NCBI GenBank assembly: GCA_946404865.1
Contig: CAMJFC010000010.1
Location: forward strand, 1 to 62,646
Direction: 5' to 3'
DNA: 62,646 nucleotides
Source of the DNA: an uncultured Prevotellaceae bacterium
Lineage (GTDB): Bacteria > Bacteroidota > Bacteroidia > Bacteroidales > Bacteroidaceae
This document shows positions 48,774-58,333 of the stretch, one piece after another. The position numbers were made by a program, and so were the translations under genes. The first letter of the stretch is position 1. Each line of letters begins with the position of its first letter. Under the pieces are notes generated by a model. That model worked only from the letters and a program-made list of their open reading frames with translations, made no database searches and had not been told where the DNA came from.

Positions 48774-51494
48774 CTATCGTTTGCTCCGTTTTACCATCGT
48801 ACCGACCTTCCTATTCCATTGATCAGCCTTCATCAGCTGTTCAATGCTGACTTTCATGCGGTATTTCCATTGGTTGTAAGCATCGTATGGCGCATTGATT
48901 CGCTCATCCCATGGGTCTTTCTCTCTGAGTTCAGCATCGAAGGCGAGCCAGTCTTGCAGAGGAATGACGCACAACATCGAAGGCGAATAGAGATGCCTTG
49001 CCACCACCTCCTCTGCCAACATGGGTGTCATGTGTTGCGGTGCCCTACCCTGTTTTTGCATCATGGTGGCATAGAACCGCTGCGTGCGCCCCGCGTTCTC
49101 CTCCCACCACAGTCGCAAGGTGGGCATATCATGTGTGGATGTGGCGCAGACGCTCCTGTAGGGATAAGCCTCGATGTGCTCAAATTCCTCGCCGAAGTGT
49201 TTTGGCATCGACTGCACTTGCAACGGCAGGATACGCATCTCATCGAGCACCTGCCCCACACATCTGGGTAACAGTCCCAAATCTTCGGCACAAACCAGCA
49301 TCTTCGTATTCGTCAGAACCCTTGCTATTCTTTCCCGTGCCACGTTGGCCCAAAAATCATTGTGCCGCTCATAGAAATAATTGTTGTACAGCCGCATGAA
49401 CGCATCTTTTTCGTCAGCGTTCAAAATCTCATACACAGGTTCATTATAGACCATGAATCTGGGATGGTACATGCCCTCCATCTCCTCATCCTCGATGAAG
49501 AGCACATTGGCGATGATGCGATAGAGTCCGTCGCGAATCCAGAGGCTGTTCTCGTCATTTCTGCCAGCGAAAGTCTCTCGTACTTTCACTTGCGTATCAA
49601 CCTCGGATTTGAGCGCATAGAGCCCATAAGGGAGTTGCATCATGAAATGCTCTTTGACGTATGGCGCATGAATACCGAACACGCGTTCAAGTACCCTGTC
49701 ATTGACAAAGGGTCTTGTAAACAGTTCCTTTCTGAAGGGCAGTCCGAACCGTCCTATCTCCTCCTCGCTGAGGGGCAGTGCGGGCGCAAAATGCCCTAAT
49801 GTGGCATGCACAGCGCTGACAGGCAGCGTCCAAACCCTGAAGAACGCGATGATATGGTCGATGCGTATGGCGTCAAAGAACTGCTCCATGACCTCGAAAC
49901 GACGTTTGAACCAATCGTACAACGAGATCTTGCGGGAATTAGGATTACCCTGCACATTCTCCTCCCACCGATAGGTAGGAAATCCCCAATTCTGCCCGTA
50001 TGGTGACATATTATCTGGCGGGCATGCCGTTTGTGCATCCATGTGGAACAGCTCGGGATGCATCCACGTCTCCACGCTGTCGCGATAGATGCCGATGGGT
50101 AAGTCGCCCTTGATGGTCACTCCTCGTTCGTGTGCCATTTGGCACGTCCGCTTCAGTTGTTTATAGAGGTGGAACTGCGTGAAGACTATTTCTCCGTAAG
50201 CCTCTTTTTCCGTTTCTAATAGTTCCGCTATCTTCTTGTCGTCATAGACCGCATAGTCATCCCAATCGGCAAACCGGGCCGTATGGAACCTGTCGCGCAA
50301 GATACAGAACGCCGCATAGGGTTTGAGCCAGTCGTTGTTGTCATCGCAGAACACGCTGCATTCCTCCGACTTCAGACACTCAGCCCCAAATTCGACATAG
50401 GCATCATGGATGTAGCCCATTTTGACACGATGCACCGCCGGATAATCCAGTTCTGCCAATGCATTGAGTTCGCGCCGCTGTCTGTTATAGTTGGTCATCT
50501 TCTTCTCATCGCTCAGTTCGCCAAGTTGTTCGATGTCGATGTGATGGGGGTGCAACGCGAAGGCTGAAATGACGCTATAGGGGTGAGAGTCGGTCCAAGA
50601 GTGAGTTGTGGTCGTGTCCCAGACGGGTAAGATTTGTATGAGTTTAATCCCCACCATCGCCGCCCATTCCGTCATCCTCGCCAGGTCGCCGAAATCGCCC
50701 ACGCCACAAGAGTGCTCGGAGCGCAAAGAGAAAACAGGCACCGCCACTCCCGCCATCCTCCATTTCGGTTCTTTGATGCGCAACAACCCTCCGCCTAACA
50801 CAAGAGCCTGACCATCGGCCACCTCGTTATCGGCAGTGGTCCGGTTATCACCCTCCTCCCAACATTTGATCTGATTCGTCTGTTCATCAATCACCACATA
50901 CTTATATTCCACAGGCAGCCGGATGGCATCGACATTGACCGACAATATCCAGTCGTGATCACCCACAGGCGACATTTTCAAGAACCGGGAAGGGTTCCAG
51001 TCGCCTATCGCGGGATGGCTGCCGCAAAGTCCTATGGTCTCACCTTTCTGCAACTGCGGAGCGGAAACCCTAAAGATGATGGTCTTGCGGAACATGGGTA
51101 GTTTCTGCAGTTGAACCATTTGGTTGCGAGGCTGTCCGCTGACCACGCGATAGGCATACGAATAGAGGAAATCGTTGAGGGGAATGTCTCTCCAAGCATC
51201 GGGAAAGAAATAGTTGACCGAGCTGTCAACCGCGAAGTAGCGCCGGGCCTTGTTCCATTCCCGTCTCAGCACCTTCCCTTCCGCATCCTCCACTTGGTAT
51301 TCATATTCGATGGCAACCACCGGGTTCTGTCTGTTTTGCAGCAGCGTAGTCTCCGCTGTCCAAAAAGAACCGTCGTCGGTGAGCAGAGGCACATTCTCCC
51401 TTCTCTCTCTACCATCGTGGTTTCGGTAAGTAAGGAGCACATGAATACTCTGCCCCCATTCTGTATGATAGTGAATACTGAATCTTAATTTCAT
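48774..51494 (-). CDS. malQ: 4-alpha-glucanotransferase (GH77) with N-terminal starch-binding domains
   Basis: Amylomaltase of about 906 residues that transfers glucan segments between maltodextrins. Two N-terminal CBM20-like modules (MKLRFSIHYHTEWGQSI; then KTIIFRVSAPQLQKGETIGLCGSHPAIGDWNP, the CBM20 signature) precede the GH77 barrel with AVPVFSLRSEHSCGVGDFGDL, nucleophile Asp in IRIDHIIAFFR, acid/base Glu in VCAEDLGLLP and TSTHDMPTLRLWW. The frame is open to 51518, but the -7 element TAATTTTG (51523-51516, minus strand) puts the transcript start near 51509, so ATG 51494 is used. It is convergent with the LytTR gene. Confidence 0.94.
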   Translation of the reverse strand: MKLRFSIHYHTEWGQSIHVLLTYRNHDGRERRENVPLLTDDGSFWTAETTLLQNRQNPVVAIEYEYQVEDAEGKVLRREWNKARRYFAVDSSVNYFFPDAWRDIPLNDFLYSYAYRVVSGQPRNQMVQLQKLPMFRKTIIFRVSAPQLQKGETIGLCGSHPAIGDWNPSRFLKMSPVGDHDWILSVNVDAIRLPVEYKYVVIDEQTNQIKCWEEGDNRTTADNEVADGQALVLGGGLLRIKEPKWRMAGVAVPVFSLRSEHSCGVGDFGDLARMTEWAAMVGIKLIQILPVWDTTTTHSWTDSHPYSVISAFALHPHHIDIEQLGELSDEKKMTNYNRQRRELNALAELDYPAVHRVKMGYIHDAYVEFGAECLKSEECSVFCDDNNDWLKPYAAFCILRDRFHTARFADWDDYAVYDDKKIAELLETEKEAYGEIVFTQFHLYKQLKRTCQMAHERGVTIKGDLPIGIYRDSVETWMHPELFHMDAQTACPPDNMSPYGQNWGFPTYRWEENVQGNPNSRKISLYDWFKRRFEVMEQFFDAIRIDHIIAFFRVWTLPVSAVHATLGHFAPALPLSEEEIGRFGLPFRKELFTRPFVNDRVLERVFGIHAPYVKEHFMMQLPYGLYALKSEVDTQVKVRETFAGRNDENSLWIRDGLYRIIANVLFIEDEEMEGMYHPRFMVYNEPVYEILNADEKDAFMRLYNNYFYERHNDFWANVARERIARVLTNTKMLVCAEDLGLLPRCVGQVLDEMRILPLQVQSMPKHFGEEFEHIEAYPYRSVCATSTHDMPTLRLWWEENAGRTQRFYATMMQKQGRAPQHMTPMLAEEVVARHLYSPSMLCVIPLQDWLAFDAELREKDPWDERINAPYDAYNQWKYRMKVSIEQLMKADQWNRKVGTMVKRSKR

Positions 51495-51515
51495 GTTTTT
51501 GGCTAATAGTTTTTG

Positions 51516-51549
51516 CAAAATTACACCATTTTTTTAAAAAACCGTCAAA
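51516..51549 (-). promoter_or_regulatory. Promoter of malQ
   Basis: Minus strand TTTG (51549-51546), 22 nt, TAATTTTG (51523-51516). Confidence 0.6.
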
Positions 51550-51598
51550 ATAAGCAGAGAAACCTACGAAATAGTCCTCCACATTGAAAAAAAAATCG

Positions 51599-51606
51599 TA
51601 ATTTTG
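51599..51606 (+). promoter_or_regulatory. -7 element of mltG
   Basis: TAATTTTG, 51 bases before the start codon; no clear -33 element. Confidence 0.5.
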
Positions 51607-51656
51607 CGGCAAATTTACATTGGTCAAGGCAGACATGCCCATTTACAAAACCCATC

Positions 51657-52730
51657 ATGAAGAAAGAGAAAGAGAAAAAGACAAAAAAGAAGAAGAGCGC
51701 AAGCAAGAAGAAGATACTCAAGCGTATTGCAATCGCATTGGGTGCCTTGATTGTCATTCTCGGCGCAGGCGCATGGTATTTCCTGTTTTCAGCCATGAAC
51801 GACACGGGCAAGACCCAATATATCTATATCGACAGCGACGACAACATCGACTCCGTCTATACGAAAGTGGCCACCGTATCGAAAGGCCGCTGCATGACAG
51901 GGTTCAAGCTCTTAGCCGGCAGCGGCAAATATGCGTCGAACATCCACAAGGGCCGTTATGCCATCGACGAGAAAATCAGCGCCTACCGCTTCTATCAAAA
52001 ACTGAAAGTTGGTGAGCAGACCCCGTTAAACGTCACTGTGCCATCGGTGCGCACCCTCGATGTGTTGGCCGGTCGTGTGACGAAGAAATTGGAAATGGAC
52101 AGCGTGACACTGTTGAATGCGCTCAGCGACCCCTCTATTTGTGCGAAATACGGCACCGACACAGCCAATGTGATTGGTCTGTTCCTGCCCGAGACCTACA
52201 GTATGAACTGGGACGTGACAGCCGAGGAGTTGATTAGTCGGATGAAGAAAGAGAGTGACAAATATTGGACCGACGAGCGCAAGTCGCAAGCCCAAGCCCA
52301 AGGTCTGACCCCCGCCGAGGCAGTGACTTTGGCCAGTATCGTGGCCGAAGAGACCAACAACAAAGAGGAAAAGCCGTCGGTGGCCGGCCTCTATCTGAAC
52401 CGTCTGAAAATCAATATGTTGTTGCAAGCCGACCCGACTGTGAAATACGCATTGAAGAACTTCGGTGCCAAACGGGTGCTGAACAGCATGTTGACCGTGG
52501 ATAACCCTTACAACACCTATAAATACGCCGGACTGCCTCCCGGTCCGATACGTAACCCTGAGCGCGTGAATATCGACGCGGTGCTCAGTCCAGCGCAACA
52601 TGAATACCTCTACATGTGCGCAAAAGAGACCTTCGACGGCACGCACAACTTCGCAAAGACGATGGCAGAACACCAAGCCAACGCCCGCCGATACACTCAG
52701 GCACTGAACGAGAGAGGGATTAAGAAGTAA
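51657..52730 (+). CDS. mltG: Endolytic transglycosylase MltG (YceG-like)
   Basis: Inner-membrane murein transglycosylase that sets glycan strand length. A lysine-rich N-terminus (KKEKEKKTKKKKSASKKK) and a single membrane anchor (residues 24-46) precede the LysM-like and YceG domains. Conserved parts seen are GLFLPETYSMNW, the catalytic Glu region TLASIVAEETNNKEEKPSVAGLYLNRL, LQADPTVKYAL and YNTYKYAGLPPGPIRNP. Length is 357 residues. It is divergent from malQ, and a palindromic repeat follows. Confidence 0.94.
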   Translation: MKKEKEKKTKKKKSASKKKILKRIAIALGALIVILGAGAWYFLFSAMNDTGKTQYIYIDSDDNIDSVYTKVATVSKGRCMTGFKLLAGSGKYASNIHKGRYAIDEKISAYRFYQKLKVGEQTPLNVTVPSVRTLDVLAGRVTKKLEMDSVTLLNALSDPSICAKYGTDTANVIGLFLPETYSMNWDVTAEELISRMKKESDKYWTDERKSQAQAQGLTPAEAVTLASIVAEETNNKEEKPSVAGLYLNRLKINMLLQADPTVKYALKNFGAKRVLNSMLTVDNPYNTYKYAGLPPGPIRNPERVNIDAVLSPAQHEYLYMCAKETFDGTHNFAKTMAEHQANARRYTQALNERGIKK

Positions 52731-52743
52731 GACTCTCCCCCAA

Positions 52744-52862
52744 CCCCTCTCTTGTAGAGAGGGGAGTGAATAGTGAACGAGACGCAATAAGAAACAATCA
52801 TAAAAATGTAATAATAACATACAATACTCATCATCTCACAGCCCTCTCTCCGGAGAGGGGCT
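52744..52862. repeat. Two GAGAGGGG-type palindromes between mltG and glnS
   Basis: CCCCTCTC-TTGTA-GAGAGGGG at 52744-52764 and an AGCCCTCTCTCC/GGAGAGGGGCT hairpin at 52840-52862. They resemble the palindromes at 40614 and 56670. The 157-base gap holds nothing else I recognise. Confidence 0.7.
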
Positions 52863-52887
52863 GGGGTGAGGCTTTAAGACTACAATT

Positions 52888-54588
52888 ATGACAGAAGAAG
52901 TGAACACCAATGAAGAGAAACGAAGCTTAAGTTTCGTAGAACAGTTAGTGGAGAAAGACCTGGAAGAAGGTAAGAACGGAGGACGTATTCAGACGCGTTT
53001 TCCGCCAGAGCCTAACGGTTATCTGCACATCGGCCACGCCAAGGCCATCTGCATGGACTTCGGCATTGCCGAGAAATACCATGGTGTGTGCAACCTCCGC
53101 TTCGATGACACCAACCCTTCGAAAGAGAATAACGAATATGTAGAGAATATCCTCAACGACATCAAGTGGTTGGGATTCCACTGGGGCAATGTCTATTACG
53201 CCTCGGATTACTTCGAGCAGCTGTGGGACTTCGCCGTTTGGATGATTAAGAAAGGCATGGCCTATATCGACGAGCAGACATCGGAGCAAATCGCAGAGCA
53301 AAAGGGCACACCAACAGAGCCCGGCAAACCCTCACCCTATCGTGACCGTCCCATCGAAGAGAATCTGAAACTCTTCTATGCGATGAACACGCCCGAAGCC
53401 GTGGAAGGGTCGATGGTGCTGCGTGCCAAACTCGACATGGCCAACCCCAACATGCACTTCCGTGATCCCATCATGTATCGCATCATCCACACACCCCATC
53501 ACCGCACCGGCACGAAGTGGAACGCCTATCCCATGTACGACTTCGCCCACGGTCAGAGCGACTACTTCGAGGGCGTGACCCACTCCATCTGCACCTTGGA
53601 GTTTGTGCCCCACCGTCCGCTGTATGACCAGTTTATCGATTTCCTGCAGGAGAAAGAGGGACAGACCTCGTACCGTCCGCGCCAGATTGAGTTCAACCGT
53701 CTGAACCTGACCTACACGATGATGAGCAAGCGCAAACTGCTGGCATTAGTGACGGAAAACAAGGTGAACGGTTGGGACGACCCCCGCATGCCCACCCTGA
53801 GCGGTATGCGCCGCCGCGGTTATTCGCCCGAGAGCATCCGCAAGTTTATCGACTCCATCGGTTATACCAAGTTTGACGCTCTCAATGACATGGCTTTGTT
53901 GGAGGCCGCCGTACGCGAGGACTTGAATGCCCGTAGTCTGCGTGTGAGCGCCGTGTTGAATCCCGTGAAATTGGTTATCACCAATTATCCTGACGGCGAG
54001 ACCGAAGAGATGACCGCCATCAACAACCCCGAAAACGAGGCTGACGGCACCCATACCATCACCTTCTCGAAGAACCTTTGGATTGAGCGTGATGACTTCA
54101 TGGAAGACGCCCCGAAGAAATTCTTCCGCATGACCCCGGGTAAGGAAGTGCGTCTGAAAAACGCCTATATCGTGATGTGCACGGGTTGCAAGAAAGGTGC
54201 TGACGGTGAGATAGAAGAAATTTATGCCGAGTACGACCCCGAGAGCAAGAGCGGTAAGGAAGGAGCCAACCGCAAGGTGAAAGGCACCCTGCACTGGGTG
54301 TCGGCCGACCACTGCCATGAAGCCGAAGTGCGTGTGTATGACCGCTTGTTCAACGTAGAGAATCCATCAGCCGACGAGCGCGACTTCCGCGAGTTGCTCA
54401 ACCCCGAATCGCTACAAATCCTCAACCATTGCTACGTGGAGGAATATGCCGCAGAACGCAAACCTGGAGAATATCTGCAATTCCAGCGCATCGGTTATTT
54501 CATGGCCGACCTCGACTCCACGCCCGAGCACCCCGTCTTCAACAAGACCGTAGGTCTGAAAGACACGTGGGCCAAACTGAACAAATAA
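52888..54588 (+). CDS. glnS: Glutaminyl-tRNA synthetase
   Basis: Class I aminoacyl-tRNA synthetase charging tRNA-Gln, 566 residues. The HIGH motif is in FPPEPNGYLHIGHAKAIC and the KMSKS-equivalent is MMSKRKLLALV; FDDTNPSKENNEYV and WDDPRMPTLSGMRRRGY are GlnRS-specific. The C-terminal anticodon-binding beta-barrels are complete. GlnRS in Bacteroidales means that the amidotransferase route is not needed for Gln-tRNA. A TPR gene follows after seven bases. Confidence 0.97.
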   Translation: MTEEVNTNEEKRSLSFVEQLVEKDLEEGKNGGRIQTRFPPEPNGYLHIGHAKAICMDFGIAEKYHGVCNLRFDDTNPSKENNEYVENILNDIKWLGFHWGNVYYASDYFEQLWDFAVWMIKKGMAYIDEQTSEQIAEQKGTPTEPGKPSPYRDRPIEENLKLFYAMNTPEAVEGSMVLRAKLDMANPNMHFRDPIMYRIIHTPHHRTGTKWNAYPMYDFAHGQSDYFEGVTHSICTLEFVPHRPLYDQFIDFLQEKEGQTSYRPRQIEFNRLNLTYTMMSKRKLLALVTENKVNGWDDPRMPTLSGMRRRGYSPESIRKFIDSIGYTKFDALNDMALLEAAVREDLNARSLRVSAVLNPVKLVITNYPDGETEEMTAINNPENEADGTHTITFSKNLWIERDDFMEDAPKKFFRMTPGKEVRLKNAYIVMCTGCKKGADGEIEEIYAEYDPESKSGKEGANRKVKGTLHWVSADHCHEAEVRVYDRLFNVENPSADERDFRELLNPESLQILNHCYVEEYAAERKPGEYLQFQRIGYFMADLDSTPEHPVFNKTVGLKDTWAKLNK

Positions 54589-54595
54589 CCTGCTG

Positions 54596-56017
54596 GTGGA
54601 GAACGCATATTTCGACAGCAAAGAGTTTAAGGAACTGCTCCGACAATATGAGACGATGCGAGAAGGTGGAGCCTCCACTTATCTTGACTCGGAGCAGTTG
54701 ACCGACATCGCCGAGTATTACCACAACTGTGGGATGCTCGACGATGCTGTGTCGGCTGCTGCGTATGCCATCAACATCTTCGCCGGAGCCACAGCCCCCC
54801 TTGTCTTCATGGCCCGCAAGGCACTGACCCACGACAAAGACATCGAGCAGGCTCAAGCGTATGCCGACCAGATAGACGACAAGAGCGACCTGGACTACTA
54901 CTATATCCAAGCCGAAATCATGCTCAACCGTGGCGACTATGAACAGGCCGACCGCTATCTACACGACCGTTATGACTCATTGACCGACGAGTTGGACCGC
55001 AGTGATTTCATCCTCGATGTGGCCACCCTCTTTGCCGACTATGAGCGGATGGACGAAGCGCAGGAATGGCTCAAACAGTCGGACGAAACGGACAGCAACG
55101 ACTATCAAGAAGCATTGGGGCGCATCCTTCTCAGCAAGGGCGATTACGCAGAAAGTGAGCGCATCTTCACCCGGCTGATAGACGAGAACCCCTTCTCTGC
55201 TTTTTACTGGAACCAGTTGTCGGCCTCGCAACTGATGCAAAACAACATTCAAGAGGCCATCACGAGCAGCGAATATGCCATCGCCATCAATCCGAGCGAC
55301 GAGGAAGCCCTGTTGAACAAAGCCAACGGTCTTCTGATGCTCTATAACTATCCCGAGGCACTGAAGTATTACCGCCAATACACTGAGATGCACCCCGACG
55401 AGTCGGTTGGCGAACTGTATCAAGGCATCTGCCTCTTTAATATGAGTCAGTTTGAGGCATCCATCGCTCACCTTCAGGCCGCCGAACGCAACTACCGGGG
55501 AGAAAACGCCCAGTATGCGTTGGAAATCTACCAAGAGATGGCCTTCTCACTGAGTCGCACAGGCCGTTTGGACGAAGCATTGGAATATGTTCGTAAGACT
55601 GAGTCGTTGGACTGCAACCACAATGAGATGATGGTATTGAAGGGGCATCTGTATTTGGAGCACCAACGGATTGACGAGGCACAAATGTGCTTTCAGCAAG
55701 CCATCAACGACTCTGGGTCATCGCCCGACATCCTGTTGCGCATCGCCATCTCCATCTACGACAACGACTACATTCAGTTGGCATACAAGATGTTGCGCTC
55801 TTTGCTCGACAGCGCAGGCGATGAATGGCACGACGGTTATTCCTATTTGGCCGTATGCGCCCATGAACTGGGTTACAAAGAAGAATATCTCCGCTATTTG
55901 GAAAAAGCCGTCCATGAGAATCCGTTAGAAGCCCGGAATGTGCTGAGCGGTTTCTTCCCGGAAGGCATGGAACCCGAGGACTATTTAGGATACGCGAAGA
56001 AAGGTATTGAAAATTAA
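54596..56017 (+). CDS. Tetratricopeptide-repeat protein
   Basis: A 473-residue soluble protein built of TPR-like helical hairpins, for example DDAVSAAAYAINIFAG, QEAITSSEYAIAINPSDEEALLNKANGLLMLYNYPEALKYY and DEALEYVRKTESLDCNHNEMMVLKGHLYLEHQRIDEAQMCFQQAI. No signal peptide. The start is a GTG seven bases after the glnS stop; the next ATG is 20 codons downstream and would cut a conserved-looking beginning. It is likely cotranscribed with glnS and the DedA gene. Protein-protein scaffold; partners unknown. Confidence 0.85.
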   Translation: MENAYFDSKEFKELLRQYETMREGGASTYLDSEQLTDIAEYYHNCGMLDDAVSAAAYAINIFAGATAPLVFMARKALTHDKDIEQAQAYADQIDDKSDLDYYYIQAEIMLNRGDYEQADRYLHDRYDSLTDELDRSDFILDVATLFADYERMDEAQEWLKQSDETDSNDYQEALGRILLSKGDYAESERIFTRLIDENPFSAFYWNQLSASQLMQNNIQEAITSSEYAIAINPSDEEALLNKANGLLMLYNYPEALKYYRQYTEMHPDESVGELYQGICLFNMSQFEASIAHLQAAERNYRGENAQYALEIYQEMAFSLSRTGRLDEALEYVRKTESLDCNHNEMMVLKGHLYLEHQRIDEAQMCFQQAINDSGSSPDILLRIAISIYDNDYIQLAYKMLRSLLDSAGDEWHDGYSYLAVCAHELGYKEEYLRYLEKAVHENPLEARNVLSGFFPEGMEPEDYLGYAKKGIEN

Positions 56018-56028
56018 ACGATAAAGAA

Positions 56029-56655
56029 ATGAATTGGATAACGTCCTTGATAGGACAATTAAATTACGGAACGGTATTGTTACTGATGCTGTTGGAGAGC
56101 ACGGTCATCCCTGTACCGTCGGAGTTGGTCGTATCGCCCGCAGCATATCATGCCGCCGGTGGACACCTGAATGTGTTTCTGGTCATATTGTTTGCCACTA
56201 TAGGTGCTGATTTGGGCGCATCTATCAACTATGTGGCCGGCTATTACTTAGGCCGCCCCATCATCTATAAGTTTGCCAACAGCAAATGGGGCAAGATGTG
56301 CCTGTTGAACCAGGAAAAAGTAGAAAAGAGCGAGAAATACTTCAATGACCATGGCATGGCAGCCACCATCTCGGGTCGTCTGATACCCGGCATTCGCCAC
56401 CTCATCTCCATCCCTGCAGGTTTGGCGAAGATGACCTATTGGAAGTTCCTGCTCTACACCACCATTGGTGCCGGTGTTTGGAATTGCATCCTTGCCGCTT
56501 TGGGTTGGTATCTGCACTCTGTTGTGCCCGAGGATCAGTTGACCGAGAAGTTAGAGGAATATGGCGACTATATCAAGTGGGGCATCTTGGCCATTGTAGG
56601 AGTCGTGATTGTGTATTTCCTGATTAGGTGGTGGGTGAAGAAGAAAAAGAAATGA
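56029..56655 (+). CDS. DedA-family membrane protein
   Basis: A 208-residue DedA/SNARE-associated integral membrane protein with five or six hydrophobic segments. Family motifs are LLMLLESTVIPVPSELV near the N-terminus, GADLGASINYVAGYYLGR, and GRLIPGIRHLISIPAGLAKM in the middle. Members flip undecaprenyl phosphate or phospholipids and support membrane potential; specific function here is unassigned. It lies 11 bases after the TPR gene. Confidence 0.92.
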   Translation: MNWITSLIGQLNYGTVLLLMLLESTVIPVPSELVVSPAAYHAAGGHLNVFLVILFATIGADLGASINYVAGYYLGRPIIYKFANSKWGKMCLLNQEKVEKSEKYFNDHGMAATISGRLIPGIRHLISIPAGLAKMTYWKFLLYTTIGAGVWNCILAALGWYLHSVVPEDQLTEKLEEYGDYIKWGILAIVGVVIVYFLIRWWVKKKKK

Positions 56656-56658
56656 AGC

Positions 56659-56800
56659 CCCCTCCTCAACCCTCCCCGAGGGGAGGGAGTAGTTAGTAAA
56701 CAAAGATGAGGGGAAAAGGGGAAAAGGGGAAAAGGGGAAAAGGGAAAAAGAGAAAATGGGAAAAGAGGGAAAAAGAATAAGAATAAGAAAAAGGAAAAAG
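56659..56800. repeat. Palindrome and GGGGAAAA microsatellite
   Basis: An 18-base palindrome CCCTCCCC-GA-GGGGAGGG at 56670-56687 (same as 40614-40631), then (GGGGAAAA)n at 56709-56740 and an A/G-rich run to 56800, between the DedA and HD genes. Confidence 0.8.
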
Positions 56801-56816
56801 AAATAGAGTAAAAGAG

Positions 56817-57449
56817 ATGGCAAGCGATATTAAGAAGATAAAAGAAGAGTTTATTGATTTGTTGCGTTCGACGAATCGCGACGGCATGGAGGACTTGTTG
56901 AAAGACCTGGAGGATTGGGGCTTTTATGAAGCACCCGCCTCTGCCGGTCACCACTTGAATGTTGCAGGCGGTCTGGTGACCCACTCGTTGAACACATGCA
57001 AGGCTGCCCTTGCCGTTTATGAAGGGATGAAGACCTTGGAGCCATACCTTGCCAACGAAGTGAAACGCGAGAGTGTGATTATCGCCAGTCTGTTGCACGA
57101 CGTTTGCAAGACAGACATCTACAAGCCCACCGTCAAGCGTCGTAAGAACAACTTAGGCATGTGGGAAGATGCCGAAGGATATAAGGTGACCTATAAGAAT
57201 TTCCCGATGGGCCATGGCGAGAAGTCAGTCATACTGCTGCTCTGTAGCGGTTTGGACTTGTACGACGATGAGATGTTGGCCATCCGTTGGCACATGGGTG
57301 CCTGGGGTGTGAACATGAACAGTTATGAAGACCAGCGCAATTACGACACAGCCCGTATGCTTTACCCCTTGGTCGCCATCATCCAGACGGCCGACGGTTT
57401 GGCGGCCAGCATCATGGAGCGCACAGGAGGAGAAATCGACGAGATGTGA
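56817..57449 (+). CDS. HD-domain phosphohydrolase
   Basis: A 210-residue HD-superfamily metal-dependent hydrolase. The metal ligands are seen as His in LVTHSLNTC, the His-Asp pair in SLLHDVCK, His in PMGHGEKSV, His in IRWHMGAWG and Asp in IIQTADGLAA. The order resembles the HD domain of YhaM-type exoribonucleases and of nucleotide phosphohydrolases, without their extra domains. The substrate is unknown. The low-complexity (GGGGAAAA)n spacer separates it from the DedA gene; a terminator follows. Confidence 0.88.
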   Translation: MASDIKKIKEEFIDLLRSTNRDGMEDLLKDLEDWGFYEAPASAGHHLNVAGGLVTHSLNTCKAALAVYEGMKTLEPYLANEVKRESVIIASLLHDVCKTDIYKPTVKRRKNNLGMWEDAEGYKVTYKNFPMGHGEKSVILLLCSGLDLYDDEMLAIRWHMGAWGVNMNSYEDQRNYDTARMLYPLVAIIQTADGLAASIMERTGGEIDEM

Positions 57450-57493
57450 TGATTTGAGGGAATCAATAAGACTATTTGAACCATTTCATACAG

Positions 57494-57532
57494 CAATCCT
57501 GCCTTTTCGTACAACGATGGCAGGATTGTTTG
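57494..57532 (+). terminator. Terminator after the HD gene
   Basis: Ten-pair perfect stem CAATCCTGCC/GGCAGGATTG (57494-57503 with 57519-57528) followed by TTTGTTTG. The tail supplies the -33 TTTG of the next promoter. Confidence 0.8.
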
Positions 57533-57560
57533 TTTGATGGCAAAAACAGGGCTATCTTTG
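57529..57560 (+). promoter_or_regulatory. Promoter of the 57608 ORF
   Basis: TTTG (57529-57532), 20 nt, TATCTTTG (57553-57560). The upstream in-frame start at 57476 is excluded by it. Confidence 0.7.
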
Positions 57561-57607
57561 TATCACGAAAAACAAATCTATTTGATATCATTCTAACACC
57601 TGACTTT

Positions 57608-58174
57608 ATGAAGAAAAAAATTATATCCGGCCTGCTCATCTTCTTGGCCATCTTCTTGTTCGCCACCTGGCAATATCGACTGTTGTCTGTATTATTGCTT
57701 GTGATGGTAAACAAAAAATGGCTGAAATCGCGCCGGTGGATGAACCATTGGAAATATTCGTACCGTGCCTTGGTATGCGCGCTGCTGTTAGGTATCTTCA
57801 TCGCCATCCCCAACTATTTCCAGCGTGGACGGACGCAACTGATATACCTTGACAAACAAGGCGAGCGAACCTGCACACCGTTACACCTTTATCTGGTTAA
57901 CGCCATATTCCCTGAAGAAGAGATTGTCAACTTCGGCATCAAAGCCTCCGCCATCCTGCCGGCAGATATGCTGAGTCCTGTGTTCCAGAATTTAGGCTCA
58001 CGTTATATCAAAGAGTTGCAAGATGATATATGGGCGGGAAAGTTTTTCGCTTATTATAAACCATACAACAATCTTTCGCTTAACTTCAGCAACCCCGGTT
58101 CATTTACCTTCGGACAAGCAATAGAGTTCACTTTCTTCAATTGCGGGCGCGATATTGCGCCCGCAATTGCATGA
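57608..58174 (+). CDS. Membrane-anchored hypothetical protein, probably 3'-truncated
   Basis: A 188-residue protein with two N-terminal membrane segments (IISGLLIFLAIFLFATW and YRALVCALLLGIFIAIPNYF) followed by an extracytoplasmic part ending NPGSFTFGQAIEFTFFNCGRDIAPAIA. The N-terminal half resembles, from memory, the beginning of much longer Bacteroidales proteins with a downstream alpha/beta-hydrolase domain. The last residues are encoded by a 12-bp perfect hairpin (58139-58150 with 58157-58168) that ends at the stop codon, so the original 3' part seems replaced. It has a good promoter. It may be a pseudogene or a real short protein. Confidence 0.55.
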   Translation: MKKKIISGLLIFLAIFLFATWQYRLLSVLLLVMVNKKWLKSRRWMNHWKYSYRALVCALLLGIFIAIPNYFQRGRTQLIYLDKQGERTCTPLHLYLVNAIFPEEEIVNFGIKASAILPADMLSPVFQNLGSRYIKELQDDIWAGKFFAYYKPYNNLSLNFSNPGSFTFGQAIEFTFFNCGRDIAPAIA

Positions 58175-58201
58175 TGATATCCACCCCTTCTGGGGTTTTT
58201 G
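58139..58201 (+). terminator. Hairpin at the ORF end and T-tailed terminator
   Basis: Perfect 12-base arms AATTGCGGGCGC/GCGCCCGCAATT (58139-58168), then ACCCC-TTCT-GGGGT with TTTTT (58183-58200). Confidence 0.7.
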
Positions 58202-58234
58202 TTGAAGCAACGTCCCCACTCTGAGGTTTTTTGG

Positions 58235-58333
58235 CTATTGCCCGCTGTGGAGGATGATGCTGCCGATGGCGATGAAATCGCCCACGTTGATTTTAGTGTC
58301 ACCGTTCATGTCGCTTGGGACAAAACATGGTAA
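58235..58333 (-). pseudogene. Dockerin-like domain remnant
   Basis: On the minus strand, 30 bases past the GH3 stop and in another frame, the reading GDTKINVGDFIAIGSIIL flanked by PSDMN upstream and HSGQ-stop downstream gives a typical calcium-binding dockerin half: G-D-x-N-G-D-x-x-I-N-V-x-D-F-x-A-I. The stop is at 58237-58235 and the clearly dockerin-like part starts at 58309. No start codon or gene body belongs to it. It is either the 3' tail of an older gene, or was once fused to the GH3 enzyme and lost by frameshift. Confidence 0.65.
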
